From Pseudomonas borbori (GTDB lineage Bacteria > Pseudomonadota > Gammaproteobacteria > Pseudomonadales > Pseudomonadaceae): a DNA stretch of 64,000 nucleotides. The stretch spans positions 1 to 64,000 of the forward strand of contig NZ_FOWX01000025.1 of the NCBI RefSeq assembly GCF_900115555.1, given 5' to 3'. The notes beneath the pieces were generated by a model. The model searched no databases. It was not told where the DNA came from and was given only the letters and a program-made list of their open reading frames with translations. How positions within the stretch are numbered: the first letter of the stretch is position 1; every line of letters begins with the position of its first letter. This document shows positions 40,980 to 49,814 of this stretch, in pieces. The translations under genes were made by a program, and so were the position numbers.

Positions 40980-41900
40980 CTAGTCGTCGGGGTATTGCAC
41001 CAGGGGCATGACGCTCGGTCCGAGAATCGGCCCGACCTGCTCGTGGCCCCAGACGCTCAGTTGCTCGGGGTTCAGCTCAAAGCCGTCGTGGTGCCAGGGC
41101 TGCAGTTCGTGGATGCACTCCACGGCGAAGCCGGACGGGCTGAAGTGGTAGAAGGAAACGTGCGGATCCTGGCTGTGCTGGCCGAGGGTCATCTGCATCG
41201 GCAGCTCGCGCTTGTGCACGATGTCGTAGGTTTCGCCGAGGTCGCGCAGGCTTCTGACAAACAGCCCGATGTGTTGCACGCCTTTCATGCCGGGAGCGTG
41301 GCCGAAGGCGATGTCATGGCTGGTCTTGTCGTTGAGCTTGGCGCGGAAGAAGCCGGTGCGGCCCTTGCCGGCGCCGGCGCCGTACCAGTGGAAGCCCATC
41401 AGGTCGATGAAGAAGGCTTCCAGTTCCGGGCCGTAATCCGGAGTCATCAGGACGATGTGGCCTACGCCGCGCTCGTCGGCGACGAAGCCGCCGTGCGGAC
41501 GGCCGGGGACGAACGAGCGAGGCGTCCATTTCTGCGCGTAGAACAGTTCGTGGCGGTAGCCCGCCGGACAGCGGAAGCGCACCAGCTCGCGCACGCCGCG
41601 TGTCTCGCAGAGGGCGGCGTTACCAACCTCCAGGGCCACGCCGGCGTCGCGGAAGCGCGCCACCGCCGCGTCGAAGGCTTGCCGCCCGCGCGCTTCCCAG
41701 CCGATGTAGGCGATGCGGTCGACGGGGCCGGGGTGGAAGGCAATGCGGTGGCGGCGGTCGTCGCTGCGCAGGTATAGGGAGCCGGGGTCGCCCGGCGGGG
41801 TGTTGCCCAGCCCCAGGCCGAGCACCTGCGGCGCGTACTCGCGCCAGGCTTCCAGGTTCGGGCTTTCGAAGCCCAGGTAGCCGATACCGATGATGTCCAT
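40980..41900 (-). CDS. Extradiol ring-cleavage dioxygenase, module 2
   Basis: A 306-residue type I extradiol dioxygenase of the VOC superfamily. The Fe(II) facial triad is H148 (GVGHIVL), H210 (GVQHIGL) and E261 (GFAVEC), the spacing of BphC-type enzymes. The C-terminal FYHFSPSGFAVEC motif is standard. By hand count it matches the paralogue at 53189 at 145 of the first 200 positions. It should open the catechol made by the Rieske oxygenase of the same operon after dehydrogenation. The ATG at 41900 follows AAGAGG. Confidence 0.88.
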   Translation of the reverse strand: MDIIGIGYLGFESPNLEAWREYAPQVLGLGLGNTPPGDPGSLYLRSDDRRHRIAFHPGPVDRIAYIGWEARGRQAFDAAVARFRDAGVALEVGNAALCETRGVRELVRFRCPAGYRHELFYAQKWTPRSFVPGRPHGGFVADERGVGHIVLMTPDYGPELEAFFIDLMGFHWYGAGAGKGRTGFFRAKLNDKTSHDIAFGHAPGMKGVQHIGLFVRSLRDLGETYDIVHKRELPMQMTLGQHSQDPHVSFYHFSPSGFAVECIHELQPWHHDGFELNPEQLSVWGHEQVGPILGPSVMPLVQYPDD

Positions 41901-41927
41901 GATGGCCTCTTGTTGTTGTCTGAACCT

Positions 41928-41956
41928 GACTCTCCCGGCCTTTGCTCGGGAGAGTC
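41928..41956 (-). other. Perfect intra-operon hairpin before the extradiol dioxygenase
   Basis: GACTCTCCCG / CGGGAGAGTC, 10-bp perfect stem with a 9-base loop, in the 69-base gap between the amidohydrolase stop and the dioxygenase start. No T-run. It could set the relative levels of the two genes by attenuation or RNase processing. Confidence 0.55.
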
Positions 41957-41969
41957 GCCATGGCCTTCC

Positions 41970-43277
41970 TTACAACGCGGTCTGGGCGTCCGCCTGGGCG
42001 AACATCGCGTTGATGTCGCCAGAGGTCACCGGCTTGCCTTTCTCGCGCTTGGGCGCGGCGCCGCCCATGCCCAGCGCCGGTTCAGTGCTGACGTGCGTGG
42101 CCTGGGCGCGCAGGGCTCCGACCGTGCAGTTCTCCCGGCCGAGCAGGGCGAACGGGTCGTAGGAGAACTCGCGCATGGCGTTAAGGTGGGTGACCTTGTC
42201 GATGCTCGCCTTGGGCAGACGCTTGAGGCTTTCCCAGGCGATTTCCGGCGAGTTTGGCCAGGTGCAGTCGGAGTGCGGGTAGTCGCACTCCCAAGTGACC
42301 ATGTCTTCGCCCACGTCCGGCAGGTTGCGCAGGCCGAAATCGTCCTCGATGAAGCAGGTGATGAAATGCTTGCGGAAGATATCGCTGGGCTTCTTGCCGC
42401 CGAAGTCGGCATTGGTCCAGGCGTGGTGGTGGCGGTGGGTGAAGTCGGCACGTTCCAGCAGGTAGGGGATCCAGCCGATGCCACCTTCGGACAGGGCCAT
42501 GCGCAGGTCGGGGAATTTCTTCCACATCGGTGCCCAGATCCAGTCGGCCGCCGAGTTGGCGATGGAGATCGGCATGGAGGTGATCCAGGCATCGATCGGC
42601 GACAGCTCGGAGGCGTGCTCGGCCTTGATGCCGGTACCGATGTGGCAGCAGATCACCACCTTGTTGTCGGCACAGGCCTTCCACAGCGGATCCCAGTAGT
42701 CGCTGTGGATCGACGGGAAGCCGTGCAGCGCCGGGTTGTCGGACAGCGATACGGCGTGCACGCCAAGTTTCGCCAGGCGCGTGACTTCCGCGGCAGCGGC
42801 CTGCATGTCCCACCAGGGCACCAGCATCAAGGGGATAAAACGCCCCGGTGCGACGTTACACCAGTCGTGCAGGTGCCAGTCGTTGTAGGCCTGGATCGCC
42901 GCTAGGGACACGGCTCGGTCCGGGTGATTCTGGAAGCGTTGGCCGGCGAAGCCGGGAAAGGTCGGGAAGCACAGCGAGCCGAGGATGCCGTTGGCGCTCA
43001 TGTCGTCGACCCGCGCCTTGATGTCCCAGGTGCCGCGGCGCATCTGCTCGTAACCCAGCGGCTCCATGCCGTATTCCTCTTTCGGCCGGCCGACCACGGA
43101 ATTGAGGCCCATATAGCCGGTGGCCTGCTCCTCGAATACCCAGACGTCGCGCCCTCCATGCTGTTCGATATGTGGCTGACGGCCCTTGAAGCGCTCCGGC
43201 ATGTGCCGGTCGAAGGCTCCGGCCGGTTCGATAGCGTGGTCGTCGACGCTGACTAGGATCATTTCTTCGAGTTTCAT
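41970..43277 (-). CDS. Amidohydrolase-2 family protein (decarboxylase/hydrolase)
   Basis: A 435-residue protein of the amidohydrolase family that includes ACMSD-type decarboxylases and C-C hydrolases. Metal-site candidates are the N-terminal DDH (residues 12-14), His in CCHIGTG mid-protein and Asp/His in CDYPHSD near 345. The operon order is Rieske alpha, beta, this gene, extradiol dioxygenase, so it probably processes the ring-cleavage product or removes a carboxyl group. No alpha/beta-fold meta-cleavage hydrolase is present in the window, which leaves this and the FAH proteins as candidates. Confidence 0.8.
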   Translation of the reverse strand: MKLEEMILVSVDDHAIEPAGAFDRHMPERFKGRQPHIEQHGGRDVWVFEEQATGYMGLNSVVGRPKEEYGMEPLGYEQMRRGTWDIKARVDDMSANGILGSLCFPTFPGFAGQRFQNHPDRAVSLAAIQAYNDWHLHDWCNVAPGRFIPLMLVPWWDMQAAAAEVTRLAKLGVHAVSLSDNPALHGFPSIHSDYWDPLWKACADNKVVICCHIGTGIKAEHASELSPIDAWITSMPISIANSAADWIWAPMWKKFPDLRMALSEGGIGWIPYLLERADFTHRHHHAWTNADFGGKKPSDIFRKHFITCFIEDDFGLRNLPDVGEDMVTWECDYPHSDCTWPNSPEIAWESLKRLPKASIDKVTHLNAMREFSYDPFALLGRENCTVGALRAQATHVSTEPALGMGGAAPKREKGKPVTSGDINAMFAQADAQTAL

Positions 43278-43309
43278 TGTTGTTCTCCCTTGTCGTGGGT
43301 GTTTCGGGA

Positions 43310-43885
43310 TCAGAAGAAGATGCCGAGGTTCGGCGTGCCGATAACCGCTTGGTCGACGATGATTTCACGGCGCGCCAGCTTCAGTTGCCCGTCCTCGCGG
43401 CGCAGGATGTCGTGGCGCTCGCAGGGGATCAGGTCGAAGTCGTCGAAGTCGAAGCGACTGCGGGTCACCAGCAGGTAGCTCAGCACCTTGTATTCGTTAG
43501 CCTTGTCGGTATGGAATACGCGGACATTGCTGACCAGGCGCTTGGTGCGCGAGGGCGGGTCTTCGCCCCAGGCGCTCTTGGTGTCGGTGATGCGCATGAT
43601 CCGCACCATCATCGAACCGTAGTTGTCGTGCATGTGCTGCACGGTGCGCACCACAGTCTGCGCCTGCTGGCGCACCGGGCGGGTCAGGCGGATCGGCAGG
43701 TTGTATTCGAGGTCCCGGGTCAGGCTCTCGCCCCACTGGCGCAGTTGCAGAGTGTCGAGCAGCTCGGCCTCGTCGTGGAGGAAGTCGAGGATCTCGTGGT
43801 ACAGCGGGTCGCCGCTGGAAACGCGCTTGGCGCGGTCGGTTGGCGGCAGCGGGGTGGGCTCGAGCAGGCGCTGCAATTCGTTCAT
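43310..43885 (-). CDS. Ring-hydroxylating dioxygenase beta subunit, module 2
   Basis: A 191-residue small subunit of a Rieske oxygenase with the NTF2-like cone fold. Family motifs include SAWGEDPPSRTKRLVSNV and the C-terminal LARREIIVDQAVIGTPNL. It is homologous to the module 1 subunit at 62689 but shorter at the N terminus. It has no catalytic role but stabilises the hexamer. It follows the alpha subunit by 76 bases and precedes the amidohydrolase by 32. Confidence 0.9.
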   Translation of the reverse strand: MNELQRLLEPTPLPPTDRAKRVSSGDPLYHEILDFLHDEAELLDTLQLRQWGESLTRDLEYNLPIRLTRPVRQQAQTVVRTVQHMHDNYGSMMVRIMRITDTKSAWGEDPPSRTKRLVSNVRVFHTDKANEYKVLSYLLVTRSRFDFDDFDLIPCERHDILRREDGQLKLARREIIVDQAVIGTPNLGIFF

Positions 43886-43961
43886 GGCGTTTCTCCAGAA
43901 TGCTGTGCATGACGTCCGCGCGGAGCGGACGACGGTTGTGCGAAGGTGCGGGGACGTGGGC

Positions 43962-45356
43962 TCAGGCGGTCATCAGCGCGTGCCAGTACAGCCACCATTG
44001 CCACTGGGTATCGTCCTTGGTGAAACCTTCGCCGACATAGCCTGGGCCGGGCCAATTGGCTGGCCTGCCGTTCTCGTAGAGCGCTTGATACTTGAGGGTG
44101 ATGTCCTGGCTCATCGCACCTTTGGAAGCGATGGTCTGGTGCGGCCAGGTGTCGGAGTCGTCCTGTTCGACCATCCCGGAGGTGCCGAGCAACTGGATCG
44201 ACTGGCGCAACATCAGTGCCTTGATCTCGGGCGGGGTGTCCTTCTCCGCCAGGATCCAGTTGACGAACTCCAGCTTGTCCGGCCCCTTGGGTACATAGGC
44301 ATGCAGCGCCATGGCACCGAGTACCGTGCCGTCCGGCTGTGGCAGGTAGATGAACTCGAACAGGCCGTTGGGGAAGAAGTTGCCGACCTGCGGCGGACGC
44401 GAACTCATCAGCTGCAACTGCTCGTCGCTGAAACGACTGAGCAGTTCCGGCACCATCTCCTTGGTGATGCCCGGCGGCGGTAGCAGGGTGAGCTTTTCCT
44501 CCGGGGTCAGGGTGGCTGGGTCCTTACCGGTGAGGCGGCGGATCTTGCGATCCAGCTCGATGCAACGCATGGTATGTCCATGCTCGGTCCACACCTCGGT
44601 GCCGTACATCTCCGGGGTCAGGTCGCCACCTTTGCCCTCGGCGTCCGGCTTCTTGGCGTAGGGACCGACCTCGCCCAGCCAGCGGTGCAGGGTCAGGGTG
44701 TGGAAGCCGTCGGAGGCCGACTGCTCGGCGGCGGTCTTCCAGTTGGCGCGGACGACGAAGCGCTGCGGTGGGCCGAGTACCTCCATGCCGGCGATGGTGC
44801 GGCACCAGAGCGTGTCGAAGTACCACTTGGCATCGCCGAGGAAGTCCTCGAAGGACGGTCCGTCGATATTCCAGGTGGCAAAGATCAGTCCGCCATAGAC
44901 CGCCACCCGGGCCTTCTTCAGGCCAAGCTCATCTTTCGTGCGGGTCTTGCCGTGCATGCATTCCTTCTCCACCGGCGCGCCGATGAAGTCGCCATTGGGC
45001 TTGAAGGCCCAGCCGTGGTAGATGCACAGGTGGGTGGAGGCGTTGCCGCCGTCGAGGGTGGATATCTTCATGCCGCGGTGCGGGCAGACGTTCAGAGACA
45101 CATAGATCTGCTCGTCGCCGGAGCGGGCGACGATCACCGAGTCGGAGCCCATGTCGCGAACGACGTAGTCGCCCTTGTTGGGTATTTCGGTTTCGTGGCC
45201 GAGGAACACCCAGGTCCTGGCGAAGATCTTCTTCATTTCCAGGTTGTAAAGTTCGGGGTCGGACAACGTCCGCATCTTCACTTCACGGTTTTCCAGGTCG
45301 ATCAGGTCCGAGATTCTCGTGCCATCGTTCAGTACCGGATTCGTGTAACTGGTCAT
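43962..45356 (-). CDS. Ring-hydroxylating dioxygenase alpha subunit, module 2
   Basis: A 464-residue Rieske non-haem iron oxygenase. The [2Fe-2S] ligands are C91, H93, C111 and H114. The mononuclear iron ligands are H219 and H224 (D216-x2-H-x4-H), and D400 in EQDDSDTW is likely the third ligand. By hand count 169 of the first 230 residues match the module 1 paralogue at 61235. It should dihydroxylate an aromatic ring of a diterpenoid-like acid. No ferredoxin is encoded in this operon; the one at 52032 probably serves both modules. An island dyad/promoter is 28 bases upstream. Confidence 0.92.
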   Translation of the reverse strand: MTSYTNPVLNDGTRISDLIDLENREVKMRTLSDPELYNLEMKKIFARTWVFLGHETEIPNKGDYVVRDMGSDSVIVARSGDEQIYVSLNVCPHRGMKISTLDGGNASTHLCIYHGWAFKPNGDFIGAPVEKECMHGKTRTKDELGLKKARVAVYGGLIFATWNIDGPSFEDFLGDAKWYFDTLWCRTIAGMEVLGPPQRFVVRANWKTAAEQSASDGFHTLTLHRWLGEVGPYAKKPDAEGKGGDLTPEMYGTEVWTEHGHTMRCIELDRKIRRLTGKDPATLTPEEKLTLLPPPGITKEMVPELLSRFSDEQLQLMSSRPPQVGNFFPNGLFEFIYLPQPDGTVLGAMALHAYVPKGPDKLEFVNWILAEKDTPPEIKALMLRQSIQLLGTSGMVEQDDSDTWPHQTIASKGAMSQDITLKYQALYENGRPANWPGPGYVGEGFTKDDTQWQWWLYWHALMTA

Positions 45357-45383
45357 GCTCGATCTCCGTTCTTGTTTTTCTTT

Positions 45384-45412
45384 AATATGAACAAAATGTG
45401 TAAATGTGTTCA
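45384..45412 (-). promoter_or_regulatory. Island dyad / promoter of the module 2 Rieske operon
   Basis: Fully symmetric half-sites: TGAACA at 45388-45393 and TGTTCA at 45407-45412, 13 bases apart. On the minus strand TGAACA can serve as -35 and CATATT (45384-45389) as -10 with a 17-base spacer, 27 bases before the ATG. Best match to the consensus in the window. Confidence 0.7.
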
Positions 45413-45618
45413 GTTGCGAGCCGATTATCTGCTCAGATCCCGGCTTGTGAATTGATCTGGGTCAACGAATGATCGGTACTGGGGGACCACCGATCACGTT
45501 TTGCAGAGATGCTGGTGAGTCGGATAGCAGGTCATTAGTGGCGAGGCTTTGCAGGGGAAGGGGAGGGGCTGGTGCGGCGGCTTTCTGGCAGACCGTGGTG
45601 ACCTGTCGTGAATGTATG

Positions 45619-45643
45619 TGGACAATATTAGTGAAAATGTCTT
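45619..45643. promoter_or_regulatory. Second, distal copy of the island dyad
   Basis: TGGACA (45619-45624), 13 bases, TGTCTT (45638-45643), so GACA and TGTC are exact inverse repeats. It lies 263 bases upstream of the Rieske alpha gene and just beyond the MFS stop. No -10-like hexamer is correctly placed, so it may be an auxiliary operator rather than a promoter. Confidence 0.5.
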
Positions 45644-45669
45644 TTTGTCAGGGCCGCTGTGCAGCCGGT

Positions 45670-46845
45670 TCAGCGGCGAGAGTGCCGCTGGAGATTCAGC
45701 ATCAGCAGCAGGCCGATGGCCGAGAGCAGGGCCGAGCAGAAGAAGACCTGCGCCAGGCCGAAGCCGGAAACGACCAGCCCCATCACCGGCCCCGCCAGGC
45801 CCACCGCCAGATCGAAGAACAGCGAAAGCGTGCTCAGGGCCGAGTTGCGGTTGGCCTCCGGCGTGCGTGCCAGGGTTTCCACCGCCAGCCCCGGATAGAC
45901 CCAGGAAACGCCGAGACCGGTCAGTGCGGAACCGAGGATCGCCACCAGAGGCGAAGGCGCGAGCCAGACGAGCAGCAGCCCCAGGGTCTGTACGGCCATG
46001 CACACCGTGACCACCCGATAACCGCCGAAGCGTGGCACCACATTGGGCGAAACCAGCCTAGCGAAGATGAAGGCACCACCGAAAGCGCTCAGACAATAGG
46101 CCGCGTTATCCCAGCCCAGGCTGTCGAAGTACAGGGCGACGAAGGCGGTCAGACTGCCGAAGCCCGCCGAGCTGCAGGCGACGGCGAGACCACTGGGCAG
46201 CACGGCCATGAACACGCTGCGAAACGGCAGCCGTAGGCCCGGCAACAAGGGCGCGGGACGCCTGGTCAGGGCGAACAGCAGGGGCAGGCAGCCGAGCAGG
46301 GTGATAGCGATACCGATGCCGGCGAGCCCCAGGTGATCGCGGATCAGCACGCCGAGCGGTGCGCCTATGGCGGTGCCGCCATAGGCGGCGATACCGTTCC
46401 AGGACATGATCTGCGCCGTGCGCGACGGGCCATGCAGGCCGATGGCCCAGGTGCAGCTGGGCGTGGAAATCAAGGCCGAGGCAACGCCCTGGAGGATGCG
46501 GCCGGCCATCAGCAGTGTCAGGCCGGCCCAAGGCGTAGTCGGCAGCAGAAATGTCAGAGCAGTCAGCAGGCCGCTGGCCGCAAGGAAGGCCAACCCTGTC
46601 ATCACCGTGCGTTTTGCCCCGAAGCGGTCGGCGAGCTGTCCGGCGAGCGGACGCGACAGCAGGGTCGTCAGGTATTGCAGGCCGATTACCAGGCCGGCCA
46701 TGGCGCTGCCGAAGCCCAGGGTGTTCAGCACGTAGCCGGGCAGCACGGCCAGTGGCAGCCCATTGCTTATGAATGAGGCGAAGTTGAAGCAGACGATCGA
46801 AACGATCGACAGGCCGACTGGAAGGGATTTTCTACTGGCGTTCAT
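45670..46845 (-). CDS. MFS transporter
   Basis: A 391-residue, 12-TM major facilitator protein of a different subgroup from the three FKRGW-type paralogues. It starts MNASRKSLPVGLSIVSIVCF and has the loop 2-3 motif GQLADRFGAKRTVM typical of drug/organic-solute exporters. It may export toxic intermediates or be unrelated to catabolism. It follows the ferredoxin reductase gene on the same strand, separated by a hairpin. Confidence 0.82.
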   Translation of the reverse strand: MNASRKSLPVGLSIVSIVCFNFASFISNGLPLAVLPGYVLNTLGFGSAMAGLVIGLQYLTTLLSRPLAGQLADRFGAKRTVMTGLAFLAASGLLTALTFLLPTTPWAGLTLLMAGRILQGVASALISTPSCTWAIGLHGPSRTAQIMSWNGIAAYGGTAIGAPLGVLIRDHLGLAGIGIAITLLGCLPLLFALTRRPAPLLPGLRLPFRSVFMAVLPSGLAVACSSAGFGSLTAFVALYFDSLGWDNAAYCLSAFGGAFIFARLVSPNVVPRFGGYRVVTVCMAVQTLGLLLVWLAPSPLVAILGSALTGLGVSWVYPGLAVETLARTPEANRNSALSTLSLFFDLAVGLAGPVMGLVVSGFGLAQVFFCSALLSAIGLLLMLNLQRHSRR

Positions 46846-46887
46846 CCTTCGTCGCCTTGCGGGTCGTAGGTTTGTCCTTGGCCACGC

Positions 46888-46910
46888 GCCGCGCCCGGTT
46901 GGGGCGCGGC
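46888..46910 (-). terminator. Hairpin between ferredoxin reductase and MFS genes
   Basis: GCCGCGCCC / GGGCGCGGC, 9-bp stem, 5-base loop, 11 bases after the ferredoxin reductase stop on the minus strand. Strong GC stem without a T-run; a partial terminator is likely. Confidence 0.5.
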
Positions 46911-46920
46911 ACTGGGGTGG

Positions 46921-48156
46921 TCAGTCGCGGTTGGCGGCTTCCCAGGCCTTGAGGTCGAAACCGGCTGCGGCCGCTTCTGTTGGGCTGAGCTGGGGTGGGC
47001 GTGAGAGGATCTTGCGCGCCGCCAGATGATCGCCAGGGCGATTGCACGACTCCACCGCGATCAACTGGTCGCCGCGGAAACACAGCACCGAGAGCTGCGC
47101 GCTGTCCGGCGAGCCGATGACCACGGTGCTGTCATAGCCGTTGGAAAGGCCGGCGATCTGCAGTTTCATGTCGCCCTGATCGGTCCAGAACCAGGGCAGC
47201 GCCCCATAGGGCGCCGGTTTGCCCATCAGTCGGGCGGCCACGGTGCGCCCCTGATCCACGGCGTTTTGTACGGACTCTAGGCGCGTTGGCTGTTCGTCGT
47301 TCTGCAGGCATGGAAAACAGGCGACATCGCCGATCGCCGAGATATGCAGGTCGGAGGTGAGCAGATTGGCATCGACCTTGATGCCATTGGCGATGTCCAG
47401 GCCGGCTTCGCTGGCCAGTTGCGTGTTGGGAATCACGCCGATGCCGAAGACCACCAGGTCTGCATCCAATATGCGTCCATCGGAGGTTTCCACCCCGGTG
47501 ACGCGGCCATTCTCGCCGATCACCCGAGTCAGGCCCTGACGGAAGTCCAGGTGCACGCCCCAGCGGTGGTGTGCCTGGCTGAACAACTCGGACATCTCGC
47601 GACTGACCGCGCGGGCCATTGGTCGGTCGCCCAGTTCCAGGACATGCACGGCTGAGCCCAGCGACACCGCCACTGCGGCGAACTCCAGGCCGATGAAGCC
47701 GGCGCCGACCACCACCACGTTGCGCGCCTGTTTGGCGAGCGGCGCCAGGGTGTCGGCATCGATCTTGGTCTTGATGCCGAATACGCCTTCGAGTTCGGCA
47801 CCGGGTACCGGCAGGGGACGGTTGTGCGCTCCGGTGGCCAGTACCAGGTGATCGTAGGCCAGGGCTTCGCCGCCCTCGAGCAGGACCCGTCGGTTCTGGC
47901 GGTCGATGGCGGTGACGCGGTCATGCCTTAGCTCGATGCGTTGCTCGGTATAGAAGTTCTCCGGGCGGAACAGCAGGTTGGTCGCACCTATCTTGCCGAG
48001 CAGGTAGGCCTTGGACAGCGGCGGTCGCTGGTAGGGCAGACCGGGTTCGTCGCCAATCAGGCTGATGCGCCCGCCATAGCCGGCCTGGCGCAGCGAGGTG
48101 GCGACCTGAAAGCCAGCTTGGCCGGCACCGACAATGACTACCGAAGCGAGTGACAT
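46921..48156 (-). CDS. FAD/NAD-dependent ferredoxin reductase
   Basis: A 411-residue reductase of the putidaredoxin-reductase/oxygenase-coupled type. The FAD motif VGAGQAGFQVATSLR is at the N terminus, the NAD motif VVGAGFIGLEFAA mid-protein, and GDVACFP follows for FAD. It starts 46 bases after the [2Fe-2S] ferredoxin stop, so the two form an electron-transfer pair, presumably for the P450 at 34039. It is the only oxygenase-type reductase in the window and may also feed the Rieske systems. Confidence 0.9.
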   Translation of the reverse strand: MSLASVVIVGAGQAGFQVATSLRQAGYGGRISLIGDEPGLPYQRPPLSKAYLLGKIGATNLLFRPENFYTEQRIELRHDRVTAIDRQNRRVLLEGGEALAYDHLVLATGAHNRPLPVPGAELEGVFGIKTKIDADTLAPLAKQARNVVVVGAGFIGLEFAAVAVSLGSAVHVLELGDRPMARAVSREMSELFSQAHHRWGVHLDFRQGLTRVIGENGRVTGVETSDGRILDADLVVFGIGVIPNTQLASEAGLDIANGIKVDANLLTSDLHISAIGDVACFPCLQNDEQPTRLESVQNAVDQGRTVAARLMGKPAPYGALPWFWTDQGDMKLQIAGLSNGYDSTVVIGSPDSAQLSVLCFRGDQLIAVESCNRPGDHLAARKILSRPPQLSPTEAAAAGFDLKAWEAANRD

Positions 48157-48202
48157 GGAGCCTCCTTCTTATTGTTAGCGTGCCGCGAACGTGGTTCGGG
48201 CT

Positions 48203-48523
48203 TCAGAATTGTGATGCGGGCAGGCGTAGCACCATGCCATCGAGTGCTTCGCTGATGATCAACTGGCAGGTCAGGCGACTGTTGTCGTTGCGCTCGACGG
48301 CATACTCGAGCATGTCGGCTTCGGTGCCTTCGGCGGCGGGCAGGCGCGCCAGCCACTGGTCGTCGACATAGGCGTGGCAGGTCGCGCAGCTGCAAGCGCC
48401 ACCGCAATCGGCCTGGATACCGGGCACCGACGCGAACATTGCCGCTTGCATGACCGATTGGCCAATTTCTCCGGTCACCTGGTGTGCTGTGCCGTTGTGT
48501 TCGATGAGGGTGAGAGTGGGCAT
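48203..48523 (-). CDS. [2Fe-2S] ferredoxin, adrenodoxin/putidaredoxin type
   Basis: A 106-residue ferredoxin with cluster ligands C40-x5-C46-x2-C49-x36-C86, exactly the vertebrate-type P450/Isc ferredoxin pattern. It ends DGMVLRLPASQF. It lies upstream of the reductase in one unit. The natural partner is the cytochrome P450 at 34039, 13 kb away in the opposite orientation; use by the Rieske oxygenases is less likely since a dedicated [3Fe-4S] type exists. Confidence 0.92.
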   Translation of the reverse strand: MPTLTLIEHNGTAHQVTGEIGQSVMQAAMFASVPGIQADCGGACSCATCHAYVDDQWLARLPAAEGTEADMLEYAVERNDNSRLTCQLIISEALDGMVLRLPASQF

Positions 48524-48536
48524 GGTCGGATTCCTA

Positions 48537-49814
48537 TTAAACGGTTGTGGCAGTGGCAGGAATGGGCTGCGCGGAGAAATGCGGGACGCGGCCGAGGGTC
48601 AGCAAGAGCAGGGGGCCAATTAGGCTGCAGGCCATGGAGTAGAGCAGCATCGAGGTGTAGGAGCCGGTTCGGCTAAGCATCAAGGCGAACAGCAAAGGCG
48701 CAAGCGCCGAGGCCACGGTGTTCAGCCCCTGATGCACGCCAAACAGTCTGCCGTATTCGCGTAGCCCAAAGTAGCGAGCAACGAGGAAGGCGGCGATGTC
48801 GAATTCCGCGCCAGCGCCGAAGCCGATCATCACGGCGGCGAGCATCAGCAGGGCGAAGTCCGGCGTACCACCGAGGTAGATGAGGCAGCCGATAGCAGGT
48901 AAGGCCAGACTGAACGCAGCTATACCCGGCGGCCACAGACGGTCGAGCAGATAGCCGATCAGTACGCGACCGAAGATCAGCGAAACGCCAAAGAAGCTGA
49001 AAATCAGGTTGGCGTCGCCCGCTGACAAACCTCGGCTCTGCAGCATCGGCACAGTGCTGGTGACCATACCAACGATGGATGAGATCACCAATGCCAGCGC
49101 CAGGTTGCAGGTCCAGAACTTGCGCGAGCTCATGCCTTCTTTAAAGCTCATGCCCGGTAGCCCAAGCAGTTCGTTGCCCGTGTGCTGCCGCTTGGCGGCT
49201 TGGCCCCCCTGCACCCTGAACCAGAGCAGGGTCAGCGGCAGCAGCACCATTAGGTTAAGCAGCGCGAGAATAACAAAGGCAGCACGCCAGTCCCAATGCT
49301 CGATGCCCCAGGACATCAGGCGCGGAATGGTGGCGGCAGTGATGCCAGTGCCCGAGAGACCGATCGCCAGCGCCAGGCCGCGGTTGCGGTCGAACCACAG
49401 GCTAAGCAACTGGGTCCAGGTCACCGCCAGTGCGCCCATGCCGATGATCGGCAGTAGAGCAAAGGCCAGGTACATCGACCAGATCGAACCTTGCAGTTGT
49501 GTAGTCGCCAGATAACCCAGGGAGAGCAGCACCAGCGAGATCAGGGTGACCCGCTTCATGCCGTAGCGCAGGTTGAACCAGCCGACCAGTTGCAGGGAAA
49601 TCACCGCTCCGCCGAACAGGAACGTGATGGAGGCCTGTAGTTCGCTCTTGCTCCAGCCGAAAGCCTGCTCCAGCGGCACGACCAGGGTGCCAAAACCGTA
49701 GAGCAGGGCGGCATTGATGCTGATTGCCACGCCGACGACGGCAAGGATGACGATTCGCCAGCCTTGTCGAAACTCGGTGAGATCAATAGCAGCGTTGTTC
49801 TTGTGGGTGGACAT
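48537..49814 (-). CDS. MFS transporter (12 TM), dit-island paralogue
   Basis: A 425-residue major facilitator protein. TEFRQGWRIVILAVVGVAIS, then LEQAFGWSKSELQASITFLF, relate it to the proteins at 13403 and 37339. It is upstream of and close to the [2Fe-2S] ferredoxin (13 bases) and thus heads that operon. A role in uptake of the resin acid or a side-product is inferred. It is divergent from the chemoreceptor gene. Confidence 0.84.
   Translation of the reverse strand: MSTHKNNAAIDLTEFRQGWRIVILAVVGVAISINAALLYGFGTLVVPLEQAFGWSKSELQASITFLFGGAVISLQLVGWFNLRYGMKRVTLISLVLLSLGYLATTQLQGSIWSMYLAFALLPIIGMGALAVTWTQLLSLWFDRNRGLALAIGLSGTGITAATIPRLMSWGIEHWDWRAAFVILALLNLMVLLPLTLLWFRVQGGQAAKRQHTGNELLGLPGMSFKEGMSSRKFWTCNLALALVISSIVGMVTSTVPMLQSRGLSAGDANLIFSFFGVSLIFGRVLIGYLLDRLWPPGIAAFSLALPAIGCLIYLGGTPDFALLMLAAVMIGFGAGAEFDIAAFLVARYFGLREYGRLFGVHQGLNTVASALAPLLFALMLSRTGSYTSMLLYSMACSLIGPLLLLTLGRVPHFSAQPIPATATTV

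Larger units (their letters stand above)
45357..45669. other. Regulatory gap upstream of the module 2 Rieske operon
   Basis: A 313-base gap between the MFS stop and the Rieske alpha start, both on the minus strand. It contains the promoter dyad at 45384-45412 and a second dyad at 45619-45643. No coding frame with family resemblance was seen. Confidence 0.6.
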
